Shown in pieces: positions 1-12,900 of a stretch of 64,000 nt of DNA. The DNA lies in assembly GCF_040807025.1 (NCBI RefSeq), contig NC_090947.1, forward strand, positions 10,230,001 through 10,294,000, read 5' to 3'. How positions within the stretch are numbered: position 1 is the stretch's first letter; each line of letters starts with the position of its first letter. The stretch is from Struthio camelus. Its lineage: Eukaryota > Chordata > Aves > Struthioniformes > Struthionidae. The translations under genes and the position numbers were made by a program. The notes beneath the pieces were generated by a model. It was not told the origin of the DNA. It saw nothing but the letters and a program-made list of their open reading frames with translations, and did not search any database.

Positions 1-386
1 GTCTGCAGCCAAGATGATGGTACTCGCAACTCTTGCATATGTCTTTCCAAATGAAGTAGAGCTTGCAACAAGTTTTATTCTTTCATCTGCATAATTATTC
101 TTCTGTTGAGTCATGGCAGAGATGACCCATGTTTAGAAGCATTACTACTTGAAAGCGGGGATGATTCTTGATGCTTAATGGTGGTATGCAGTTAATTTAG
201 AGTGTGTCAGAAGAAAAATACCTGGCGTTTGTTTCTGATTTGTAAAGCCAATGGTCTCAGCAACTATATTGGGAGTTACTGATTTACTGCAAGAGGTTTT
301 TTGCTTAAGGAAAGAATTCTCTGTAGCTGGAAAGTCTTTGCCTCTGTATGGAACTTCTTGGCTTATTTCAACCCAGTTTGCTGTAG

Positions 387-478
387 GGATAGCATTGCTG
401 GAGATGATCAGTTCATACAAGTTGCCTCAAAAAAGGCAACCAGTAATGAGCAAAAGATCTCAAGTGTCTCCACCACAG
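387..478 (+). CDS. MPP4: MPP4 N-terminal exon (start codon not identified)
   Basis: An acceptor-like CTGTAG ends at 386 and a GTAATA donor follows 478. The phase that joins the next exon reads [14 protein letters not shown], resembling the human N-terminus, but the codon matching human Met1 is TTC (Phe). The in-frame reading has no ATG. The ATG near 404 is in another frame and would hit a stop just after the junction. The true start is probably in an upstream exon that I could not place. Confidence 0.6.
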
Positions 479-3400
479 GTAATATTTTATTTGACACAAG
501 GAAGCTTCTGTTCAAGAGAATCCTTTTAAATTCTTGAGTTTTTGGTGATGTTTCCATCTGGGGTTCACAATCCGTCCTGAGACAAGTTGGAGCAAACCAG
601 GGTTCATTGAATTCAAGGATCTTTGTTATTTTTTCGTAAGTGCTGAGATGTCTGCTTTCTGGAAAACAAATCATTCCTTTGATAATGGGCTACGTTTTCA
701 GGCTTTCACAGTGTGGATACTCAGATCTGCCTAGTGATTGAGGCAAAAGTCCCATCTGCAGAAACTCAGCAAGGAAGTACCTATATAAACTTGTGCCTAA
801 AGAAAGTAATCCTGGTGAAACTGAAGTTGAAGATAAGAACATCTGTGAGTGTTGATATAAAGGCCTAGAGCTGATATAGGATAATAGTAACCATCAACAG
901 GTATTTAAGAAAAAAAAGTCCTCGAGAGAGATGCAAGTAAAGGAGAAGGAGTGGTTGCTATGTTCAGATTAACTGTGGTGACTGGATAATAGCAGCTGAC
1001 TATATTAAGTCTGCAGTAGAGGGGATTCAGTTATTTTGGGCCTGCTGGAAGAGCTGTAGTTCTAAAAGATGATGTGGATATTTTGACTTTGGATAACATA
1101 GCTATAGAAGCTGCCTTGGTTTTATTTCAGTGTTTTTCTTGCATTGCAGTATTACTCATTGAAACATGTCAGTTTTTATGGTGTGAAAAATTAAATATAG
1201 AGAAATCTCAACTTACAATCATATTGTATGATTGTAAGCAAAAAGACAGCTTGTGACTTACCAAAATGCACAAGAATTGAGAGCCTACTTTCTTTTGACT
1301 GTCAATGGAAGTCAGGTATCTAAATCTCAGGGTCTCTTTAAAAACCTGAATAAAACAAACTCACTGCATTTGGTATGGTGGTGCCCTAGTGCTGTCAAAA
1401 ACACTGCATTGCTTGGGCAGAGCACCAGATACCAGAAATGATCTGTTGTCACTTCTGAGATGAAAGTAACTGCCATGCACCTATGAAAATCTAGTTTGCA
1501 CAGTGGGACCTGACTCTGTGTAACGCATCTAATCTGTTGGTCATCACTTTCTGCTTCTTTGAGATTTCAGAAAGACATTGCCTTTTTTGATTTTTTTGTT
1601 CCTAATAGATTGGAGGCAGTCTAGATTAGGGGTGATATTGTTCCTAGTAGAACAAGTACCATTTCTGATAGAACAACTCTTCCCCTTCCCTGGGAGGTGT
1701 TTTTGGGTGTCTGATAACATTGTTGTATCTGTTTGGTGGGAATGTGTATTTTTTAGTAATACTCCAAGATGTTTGATGCATTCAGGAGTGGAGGATGACA
1801 GACAATCTGTCCAAACAGTGGGTCATTCAAGAGACGCTTATAAAATGAACAAGGCAATTATTCATACCTACCGCTTCTCAACAAGAGGCGTGAGCTTGAA
1901 CCCAAACTGTTTGGGGAGTTCCCTGGGTGTTTTTCTCGGGTCTGTGGAAAATTACTTGCATTGACCTAATCCTGCTGATTAATAACAAAACAAAAGAAGC
2001 TCTCAGGCAAGAGTTGACTGCAGGAGACATCTTAAAGCAGAGCTGACAGAAAACTGTATTTCTTGAAAGTGTAAATTGAAGCAAGTTGCTTTTCTCAAGG
2101 TCTGGGTCACTGGTTGGCTTTAGTCAATCTTCTGTTTGTACTGAAATGTGTTGCACTTTTCTGTTTCTTGGGCTCAGGTTTATCTCATGTTCTGACTCTA
2201 GTGCTACAAGAACTGAGTTTGCTCTGTAAAAGAGATGTCAACGGTGTTGGCATGTTATATGACCTGCTCAGATCTCGCTGGCTGCAAGCACTCTTAAAGG
2301 TAACATCATTTTTAGCTGTGAAGAAAAAGGCTTCTTGGAGAACAGTATCTGGTGGATAGCTACCTCATTTTGCCATGTGAGGACAGTAAGTGTTCAATTC
2401 CACAAGCTGCTAATGATTCTAATATCAGGACTAATATCAGCAATCAGGATGAACTTCTGTTTAAGGTGGGGAAAAATGTAATGTGTTTCATAAAGTTCTA
2501 GAAATTAAAGCTCTTTGTCTTTACACCTCTGTATTAAGACAGGGGCAAGAGAGGAGGAGGAGGGTCAAAACATAGCCTGAACACAGCACTATTTAGCTGT
2601 CCCTTCCATTGTTAAATTTCTGTATGGTTATGTATTGAATTTCTTTTTTTGATGGAATGTTTGTGAAATTAAATCTTTTGATGTTGACCACATTGATCTG
2701 ATGTGTAGCTGAAGGTCATATGTTAACATAGAACAGTTTTGGCCGGTGTTTCTACTGAGCAGAATAGCGCCCTTCTCTTCAAAGGACTGTCTCTCTATGG
2801 ATTCTATTTTTCTCTGAGAATTTTGTAAAATCATTAAACTTTAAAGAAAAACTTCCAATGGATAAGAATATGCTTATGGCCAGCCTTTTAAATATAGCAA
2901 TATATTTTGTTTTAAGTTTTGCTTTGTTACTGGGGCCTGCAACTAGGGGAAGGAAGCAAACCACAAATCAGAGAATTGATGCTGTTGGACCACTGTCCTG
3001 TGTAATCAACTTTTCTCATTGGAAAATTAAAAACTAGCATAAGTGGCTAGCTGGATGGTGATATGGAAAGACAATGAATTACAGGCTCAATGCCAGATGC
3101 ATTTGACATTTAAGATTGATAGCACAAACTCTCTAACTCTAGTTGGATTGAGAAATTCCTGGAAATACAACATGGTCCTTAGTATGTTGTGTATACATCT
3201 ATCTAGTCATGTGAACAAAAGATATCATCATTGTATTATGTCTTGTCGGTATGCAATAGATCTATGAGTGCCTCCATCACTATCTTGGAAAAAGACCAGT
3301 TCCCGTCACAGTGCAGGCACGTGTGTTGAATCACGAGGTAAGAGTGTGTATACACCACGGACTGGTTTACTTATTAACACCAAATTAGTCAGCTTAATTG

Positions 3401-3947
3401 CAGATAAGAATGTTTGTATTTATTTTATGTTTCTGAGACCTGAGTATGCTACATAAACCTGAAAGAACCTCTTTTCACACGTTTGTCAAACCAGTTGATA
3501 ACTGTTGACGTGTTCAGAGAGGGATGAGAAATACATACTGGCGCAATCAGTAGGCGACATGAGTCCTGAATGATGTAATGAATACATAATTTTTTTTTTG
3601 CTTTAACCACAGGCCGTATTTTTTTTCTTCCCATTTCACTATGCTTCAGTGTTAGGGATGCCATGAAGCAGTCTGATCGTAACAGCTGATTAATTATTCA
3701 ATTACTGAATTAGTGAGAGAGTTGATGACTAAGTGGAGAAACTTGCACTAGTGATTAAATTGATTGCAACATAGGAGAAAAGAATTAATTTACAGCACAT
3801 CCACAGCATGAAACAGATCTATTTGATTGCTCATGCTAGCCTGATCCTAGCTGGTACTGGTACATCCTTCATGCAAGCCATGCAGATATAACAGTTTGCT
3901 GGCTCCCAAAACCAGTCAAGCTCTGTACCTGTGGCCCTCTGCCTGAA

Positions 3948-3984
<37 letters not shown>

Positions 3985-6900
3985 AACAACAAAAAGACAG
4001 GCTGGCTGATTGTAGTACTGTCCAATAGAACGACTGTCTTAGACTTCCAGGGAGGCTTAAAAGTCTTACCACACCATATTCCTTTAAATTCAGTATAGAG
4101 CTCTCTTTAAAATAATTAGTTGTCTTGGCAGAACCAGTCTCTGTGCTTTCTCTTACATTTATTAGGTGGTGGAGTTACTGTGTGAAGCCCCCCAGTCTGG
4201 AGAGATCAAAGAGCTAAGGGGACTTCTGCAAGCTCCACACTTAAAGGCAAGTCCTGCTTAAAGAAAGATTTTTCTCATAGAGATGCGTGCGGTAGGAATG
4301 GAAACAGATGGCCAACTGTTTACAGGAACTGACAAAGGAGCCAGAAGAGGCTTAGTTTCCTCTTGTCGTGGACTAATCTAGCTGTGAATTCAGATGTGGA
4401 CTGAAGTACTTGCAGTGGGCTGCATTTTGTTTAAAGAATGTTTGAGAGATGTTTCTTACAGAGTGAAAACAAATTCTAAGCAGCTGAGACAGAATAGTGA
4501 GATGTAAAAACATTTTTTTTGTGATTGTAAAACCTGCATTCTAACACTAGAGCTCTAAATAGCAATGTTTCTTCTTTTTTAAGTTTTCTAGAGGAAGCAG
4601 AGAGAGGACCTGTTTCTTAAATTTTATTTTGCAATTTGAATTCCCAGGTGGAAAGAACAGCAAAGAGAATTTCAATGTGTGAAAGGAATCTATGTCCGTG
4701 TAGGAACTTAGTCTCTAACCTTAGTTTCCTGACCAGTCACTATTTAAAGCTATTCTATTGTATGATCTTTGCTTGTGGGTTTACTTGTTTGCTTGTCTTT
4801 TGTCTGTAACAGGCCTTGCTATCTGCTCATGATACTGTGGCCCAGAAAGATTTTGAACCAACTCTCCCACCACTGCCAGACAACATACCTGAGAATGAGG
4901 AAGCCATGAGGATTGTCTGCTTGGTGAAAAACAAGCAGCCTCTGGTTAGGGAGCTTTCTTATATCTGTCAAATTATTTATACTTATGCGAGTATTGAATA
5001 ATATGTTCATGTGCATATGGGTTTCTTTTCAGGAACGTCATAGAGGCTGCGTGCATTCTTGTCCAGCTTTTATAGAATCAGAGAATTACAGAATGGCTGA
5101 GGTTGGAAGGGATCCCTGGAGGGACCCTGAAAGATTCTTTAGAAAACATTTGGCCTTACAAGCAGAAGATGTTGTTTGGTTTAACTTTCTGGTTTGGGAA
5201 AGGATAGGTGTGGTAGTTGAGATGGGAAAGATGTGTTGCAGTCAGTCACTTGAGGTTGTTTTAGTATGACAGGTGAAGATGTTGAGGGACTTAGTACATG
5301 TCAATAGTACTACTAATGATGCATAGCTGCTAAATCTGTGCAGTTTTAAAAAAAGCAGTATCTTTCAATGCATTTCTCATTGTGAAGGAGATGAGCCTGC
5401 ATCTTGAAAGGAAACTTAAAGGGCTTCTTCAGTGGTCAAAGTGTGCTTTTTTCCTTTGTTTTTATTTGCCAGGGTGCCACCATTAAACGCCATGAGGTAA
5501 CAGGTGACATAACAGTAGCCCGTGTGATCCATGGTGGGCTAGCAGACAGAAGTGGTATGTATCATGTGAAATAAGGTAATACAAAACATAAACTTGAAAT
5601 AAACTATTTGAAATAAGATAATAGCTTTGCTTCTACAGTTAGTCTTTCTTTATAGAGCAAAGCAATGTGTATATTGGACAGCACTATGTGAATAGTGATA
5701 AACATTGCAGTGACTTGGATTCTAGTTTCATTAATTTTCTCTTGAACAGGCCGTGTTTGAGAGAGAGTGAGCTGAGGGACAAATGCACATTTTCTTTATT
5801 ATGTGTTCTTGACACCAACACCTGGATAAATCTGGCATGAGACTGATCAGTAATATCCAAAACTGCAACGTAGTATGAGCCCTAGTAGCTCATTCCCTAA
5901 GGGAGAAATGGAAAATAGCAGCAGTCTGTGATTCTGTAGGACAAAAGTGGGCTCTGAGGAATATATAGGAATACTTTCTGGCACTAGTCTACTAAACACT
6001 TTGACATTAGTTGCTAAGCAGTCTTCAAGGAGCTTCCTTGGAAATGTTGCTGCTTTGTCGTCCTGGAATGGAAGTGTTCCATGTTCCTTGGGAAATGTGA
6101 ATAACTAAAAAGTAAAGCATCAGAAGTAAAATTGAACAGTAGTAATTATACAATGGTTTCTTTTAGCATTTTCTGGCCTCTGTCTACAGAAGAAAAATCA
6201 ATATGTATGCAATAGCTGAGTAAGTTCTTAGTTTGATTAATGCTTTAATTAAGTTGAAGGAAAATGTGATACTGTTTGTTGTTCAGTAAAGCTAAACAAT
6301 CCTGTGAAGGTGTTATAAAGACTTGAGAGATGAGTTCCAAGCCCTCCCATTGCATCTGAGGCAATAAGGAATCTTTAAGGGTCTGGTTCCAAATCTCGTG
6401 GTTTATTAGTATTAGTATAACTAGGTTCAGCTGGAATAGACTCAGAAATGGCTTTGGGAAATGGAACTATATTAAAATCTTTCTGCTACTTTTAAGGCAA
6501 AGCATTAATAGATTGTAAAGATTGTTTGGGGGAGGCAGGAGGGAATAAGAAAACTGAAGCATGTGAAGTTCTTGTGACCCACAAGAAATCTGTGGCCCTA
6601 TGCAGGGGCAATATAGCTTAAATCTGAAATGCTTTGCTGAAATGCAGATTTGATATATGGAACTTTTAAAGCTGACTTCCAAACTTGCGGTGTATCGCAT
6701 ATGATAGCCCAGTGTGGATTTTTTTTTTCTCTCTCTTCCTCTCATAGTATCATTCATGCTGTGTTAAAACTGCTGCTGCTTTCATCCTTGTTAGGGTTGC
6801 TGTATGCTGGAGACAAATTGGTGGAAGTAAACGGAGTTCCTGTTGAGGGACTTGAGCCAGAGCAAGTTATTAATATTCTGGTATTGGATTTTTTTCTACT

Positions 6901-9900
6901 TTGTACCTTAGAAATAACAGTGTGGTGTTTTTACAGCCTTCACCTTCTTTCTTCTCCCTGCCCCCCAAAAATATATTAAAGTTTTAGACAGAGAGGGAAT
7001 TTTTTTTTAATAGAAAATTCAGACTATTTCTTTGCTGTGGATGAAGTTCACATGAAAAAAGAATAAGTCTTGTGACATTTAAACCTTAAAAAAAAAAAAA
7101 AGCAAGGCATGTATGAAACAAAAATTGAATCTAAACCCTGTCCTGGACAGAAATGAACTGTGGCCTTTCCACTTCCAGCTTCTGTGGAAAATCTTAATTC
7201 ATTCAGATTTTGCTTATCCATAATTTTCTTGGATGTTCCACTCAGTTTGTTTTCCACAATAAAGTAGTGGAAACGTGCTATACAAGTCCTGTGTTACAAA
7301 ATGCACTAAAGCAGAGTAAAGTGATGCATTTGTAAGCTACCTCTCTTTTTCTCATGAAATCTCTATTAAGCTGTCCCTGTCACTTATTCACCATTTTGCC
7401 AACAGTTTTTCAAGGTTCCTAACTGCAAAGTGTTAGTCCCAGTAAGTAAGGTATTGTTATATGTAATCAGTATCAAGTTTTTGAGTGTTGTTCCCCTGAG
7501 TGTACTTATTTCTAGGTATAAGAGATACAGACTCCAGTGGAATTCTTCATTTTCAAATACTTAGGTGATGCAGAAGAGGAAGAAAATAATACTGTCTTAC
7601 CAGACCTGCAGATAACTTTAAATTAGACTTCAGTAGAAAGGTTTGGTCTGGATGAATACTGAAATTGCATATATTTATAATGCAACTGTGGATTTCATTG
7701 AACTAGAAATACTTAGCAAGATTTTGAAATTTCTTTGTGTGGTCCTTTCGAAAAACACAGTAATGTCATATACTGGATCAGTCCACTTAAGTTAATTCCA
7801 TTTCGTAATGTAGATATTTCAGTAATCTCAAAGCCACGCTGTGTTATGCTTGTGTTTGGTTATTTTCGTTGAATACCAGTGATGTTACAGTTCTTTGTTT
7901 GTTTGCTTGTTTTTTGTTTGTTTCTTTATCATTTAGGCCCTGTCTGAGGGGACAATTATGTTCAAATTAATTCCAGTTTCTGATCGGCCTGTCAGTAACC
8001 AAACAACAGTAAGATTCATTTTTTCTTCCAGATTGCTACTGCACACAGTTAATCCAATAACATCTAATGGGCAGTTTCTTCAGAGGTTCACTGTTGCTTA
8101 GAGGTTCACTGCAGTCCTTAAAGCATGTCCTGCCTTTGCTGCTACCTCTCAGCTGGCATCAATGCACTGTTGCTGAAACAAGGAAGACAATAAGCTGAAA
8201 AATAGTTATATTAAGATAATAAAGGCATCTTTAGTCATCCATAGATTGAAGGTCAATTTTTCTTCATAGTGTACAAGGCTGCTTTTTTTTTCCCCTTAAT
8301 GAATAGATAGGATTTGGGGCTTGCTCTTGCTTTCAAAACTTGGCTTCATGAATCGACTTAAGTAGCAGCCGTACTGGGCCCTGTGATTACGAAGCTGGTA
8401 TTGTCTGTTCTAAAGAAAGCTTATACTTATTCCTGTGCGTTTTTCACCAGTTATATGTGCGAGCGATGGCAGACTACTGGCCCTTGCAAGATCCTGCCAT
8501 ACCATGTGCTGATGCAGGTTTGCCTTTTAAGAGGGGTGAAATACTCCAGATTGTGGACCAGAATGATGCTTTTTGGTGGCAGGCCAGGAAAGTTTCAGAT
8601 CTCAGTGCCTGTGCTGGACTTATACCCTCAAATCATCTTCTTAAAAGGTAAAGAAGTCTTAATGTTTCTGATTTCAAATCCAAAAATAAGCAAGTTACTC
8701 AATTTTTGCTACTAATATTTGCACCAGCTATATAGTAGCATGATTCAGAGCAGCTGGCAGTCTTCTTTCCTTTTTTTTGTTTTCCAACTTGTTCTCCTTT
8801 TATTAAGAGTTCCTCTGTGAGAACAGGCTTTTAAAAGCACCTATAACATCTTAAATTGGTGTCTAAAAGGGTCACAGTAGTTGCCAAGTCTCTGTGCTAG
8901 CTGCTAAGTCATCTAGTGGGGTGTAACACCTGAAAGTTGAGTGGAAATTAAGGACCTTGGCTGCTTAAGGCCATCATCTTTCATTTAAAATAAAATGTAA
9001 AGGAGAGCGTGGGATACTAAATGTATGGTATAAGGGCATAGCTGTACCTATGGGGATAGCATTTTTAAAAAAGTTCTATGAGGCATGAATAACTTCTTTT
9101 CTTTGGTCAAAGCTGAGTTGATAGGTTAAAAGGGAGGAGGTGGGGGGGAAAAAAGAATTTTCAAGGAAAAACAAGGATTTCTGGCTTATTTTCTGCATAA
9201 ACACCCAGTTATTTTTAGACAGAACGCTTTCAGAAATCTATACTAACTATATTGCTGTAGCACACTTCTCAGTTTAATCTTCTAACCATATGCCCCACCT
9301 GTGTTACCCTCAAGAAAGCGTAATACCATGCGGGTAGAAGCTGTAATTTATACTGTGCATAAACCTAGCTGTAGTTTGTATAATGAAAACTGAAATCAAG
9401 CTGGGTTGTGACTGAGGCTGCAAGCAAAAGGCCCTGTGTAGTAACAGAAGCAGAACTACTACCTATAGCAGTAGTACTCTATTTCTAAGCGTATGTACCA
9501 CGGTATGGTTAATATACCTGTCCTTGTATGTTAACCCAAATTAAAATACTTCTGGGCTGCTGATGTGGAAACTGCCTTCAAATGGTTCTAACAGAATGCT
9601 GGGTTTCCTTCAGCGCTTCGGTGGGCTAAAACATTGGTAATGTTTCCGTTCTTGGTGTCTTCAGTCAGCTCAGCACTAATTTCATCTTATGTGTAAGCAG
9701 TGAATCTAACGAGCATAATGCTCTTGCGAACTGACTTGTTCCTTAATCAACTACAATAAATTCCCTTCTGTGCAGGAAGCAGCGAGAATTCTGGTGGTCT
9801 CAGCCTTTCCAGCCCCACCTCTGCCTCAAATCGTCAATATGTGAGTGGAAAGTTACCTGGATGGTAGAGTAGGGAGGTCTTGTCTCCATTTCCAAGAATA

Positions 9901-12900
9901 CGGAAATCTAAGCTCATATAATTCAGTTAGTTAAATATTGTTCCTGTAGCTGTATTGTAACCTCAGGAGCATGTTATGTGTATGTGTTTCCCTGGAAATA
10001 AATACTTAATGGTAGTTGCTCCTGGAGGACTGATGGTGGTGGTTGTCTCCAGTGTACTTAGGACGCGACTGTGCCAGTAGCTGTGATTCAACTCCTCCTG
10101 AAGTATGTAACAACTGGGAGCTCTCTGTGCCTACAGAATCGGGCCTCAGATGTAGCTAATGAGTGTGGAAAAAGTCTGAGGTGACAATGGGACTCGCCTG
10201 ATGAATTTTTAGGGACACAGATAGAATTTCTGTACTGGAAAATGTCGTGCAGTGTGTTAAATACAGCATTTCATTCAGTAAAATTGTGCCACTTCACTTT
10301 ACCAGTCTTTTAAAAATGTTTTTAATCAAAACATTCCAATTTTTGGATGGCTTGATAATTTTTAGAATGTTTCTGTGTCATCAGAACTGTTGGGAGAAAG
10401 ATGCAGCTTGCTTCTTGAGGTCTAAGAGGAGCTACTGCGTTTGAGTTTATTTGTGGTGGCAATCAGAAAACATTTTGCTCTGCCAACTATAATTTGACTT
10501 GCTGTAAACGTGTAATTACTTCCCAGACAAGGAATATTTTTTTTCCTGTTTTCTCTCCCTTGCCCTTTTTTTCTGTGGTTCTTTATATTAGCATAAAATT
10601 CATTCTTCTGCTGTGATAACTCCCACATTAAGTTCCTGTGTTTCATTGTCCAGGATTCTTCTTACACGGATTGCTCTATTTGTTTCTCAGAGTTGGCGCT
10701 CTCTTTCACTATTAATTTTCTTGTGTTTTTAACTGCTTCAATGGATATGCTGTGGGCAGTAAGCACTGTGGAAGAAGGTAGGAGGTGGTGTCTGAACTGC
10801 ACTGCGTTCCTGTGACTAGAATCAGTTTAGCACAATATAGTGCATGGTTTTATAGGCTTTTTTTAATAGCTACCAGAAATAAGGCTGTTTGGATTTTTTT
10901 TTGCATGTATTTGCCGAGTTTTTGGCGTTGTTGTGTACATAATAATAATTGAAATCAAGTATTTTGTTCACTTGAAACTTTATTGAAGTGGAAACTTTGG
11001 CTATGCCCTGTTTGAGAGGGAATTGAGGATTTTGATGTGTTGCTTGGAAAAAGAAAAGACTGCTTTTTCCTCATTCTTCCCACTCAGCAGCTGACCGGAG
11101 CAGCTCTCAGAGTACTTCCTTTAAGGATAACTTTTGGCAGATACATAGGATTGAAGGCGTTTGGGACTAGAACTGGATCTGGTTAACAGATTGCGTACAC
11201 CTGCACCTGGAAAATAGCTCCCTCTGGGCCTGGCTGCAGGATTATAAAAGAATGGAGCAAATGAGCAGTTTAATATAAGCCCACAATATTGCCCAGACCT
11301 GTGACATTGCATTTAAGGGATACGGGCTGAATGAGCTGATGTGGGCTGGGGACAGAGAGGGAGCTGAATCAATCTCTCCCATTTTTTCCCCTTCTTGTTA
11401 AAAATGAATAACAATAACATATCAACCAAACAAAACCTTTCCTTGAATGAAGCATACTGGAATGATGCACCTCTAGAAAGGCTAAAGCGGGGAGGAGGGA
11501 GCAAGTTTCTGATGTCTGATGGCAGTCTTGTAAGATCTCTAAAGTTTCCCCCTTCAACCCAGTATTTTCTGAATTCAGGTGAGTCTTTTTGTTGTTGTTT
11601 TCTTTTCTGCCCTCTTTGTGCTGATTTACAGAGGATGACATGCAAATTGATGAGAAGTGTGTGGAAACAGGTAACTGACTTCATTTGAAATTATTCTGGT
11701 TGCTTCAAAGTAGTAAGTAGTCAAAACCTGTTTTTCTTTCCTAGATAAAGAGTAAATCCCTTAGTGACAGTAACTGTAGAAAATTCTGATTCTCTTATAC
11801 CATGAAAATCTCATATTGTATCTGTGTTTAAAATTAAGTTTGCAGTTCTGTTGTACACTGAAAGAGCAGTTATAGTGTATTTTGCTGAAATGAATGACCA
11901 CGCTTAAAAATATTCCTCTGAGTGAGATCCAACCTGCTTGATACAGGTTTTGGACTTTAGCTGTAATGGTCGAAGTCCCTTGCCCTTACATGCTTTGCTC
12001 TTGCATCTTTTTAGCTGGAGGCCCGGATCTAAGCCCGATCTGAGTTCTGTTGTTTGTTGCATTGGGGGTGGGGGAAGAAGGGGGAGTAAAAGGTAGGTGT
12101 GTGCTGCATACACAAATAAATACTGTGGATTTGCTGCCACACAAACAAACATACTGTCTACAGCACAGCATCTAGTTTCTATGCCAGTTCACTATTTCTG
12201 CATGTATTGCTCTCAGGAGCAAGAATTTTCAGTTTCTGAACAGATTTCCAGAAAGACTGCGTGGAGACAGACCAGACAGTTAATTCAAGCATGGCAAGCT
12301 GCATTTTGACCACCACAGTGTAGAAGGAAGTGGGGGAGGAAAGTGTGTGTAAGAGACTGATAGGAGCTGGAAAATTAATTTCTGATGCCAAAACTCTGTA
12401 GCAGGAAAAGAAGTAAATTTTAAATTTTATTGTTGCTACCTGGATTACTAAAAAGATGAAGAAACTTTTGAGTCTGGTAAGTTCCTCTGACCTAATTCCA
12501 AATTCCTTGCTATTGTTTTGCTGCTGGAAGGATGTTCATAGACAAGCAAGTGGCTTAAAAACAAAAAAATAAGAAAAACTAGAATGCCATTCAGGCATGA
12601 AAAGCCATTCTGTAAAACCATATTGACTTAACTCTCTTGCTCTCTGATTGCCTTTGTAGTAAGGTTTTTGTCCTGTTATCCCACAGAGGCAATGTGAGTG
12701 TTACTGCTTCTGTATCAGTAACACCTGTTTATCAAGTCCTAATCAGATTCGCCTGCACTGATGCCAGGAAGGATAATTGGATCACCTTACTGTGATGAAG
12801 GGCCTTGTGCCCCCAGTGCCTGTAGGAACTGATGATGTGGTAGAGGAAAGTTTTTCTGGAGTCTTGACTGGGTGCATGATTGGCATACAAGAAGCAAAAA

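Noticed and set aside
404-478. ATG at 404 as the MPP4 start
   Set aside because: It is in a different frame and would run into TGA a few codons after the 478/2,178 junction.
3952-3983. Poly-A tract as a processed pseudogene tail
   Set aside because: No gene-like or SINE-like sequence precedes it and no target-site duplication was seen.
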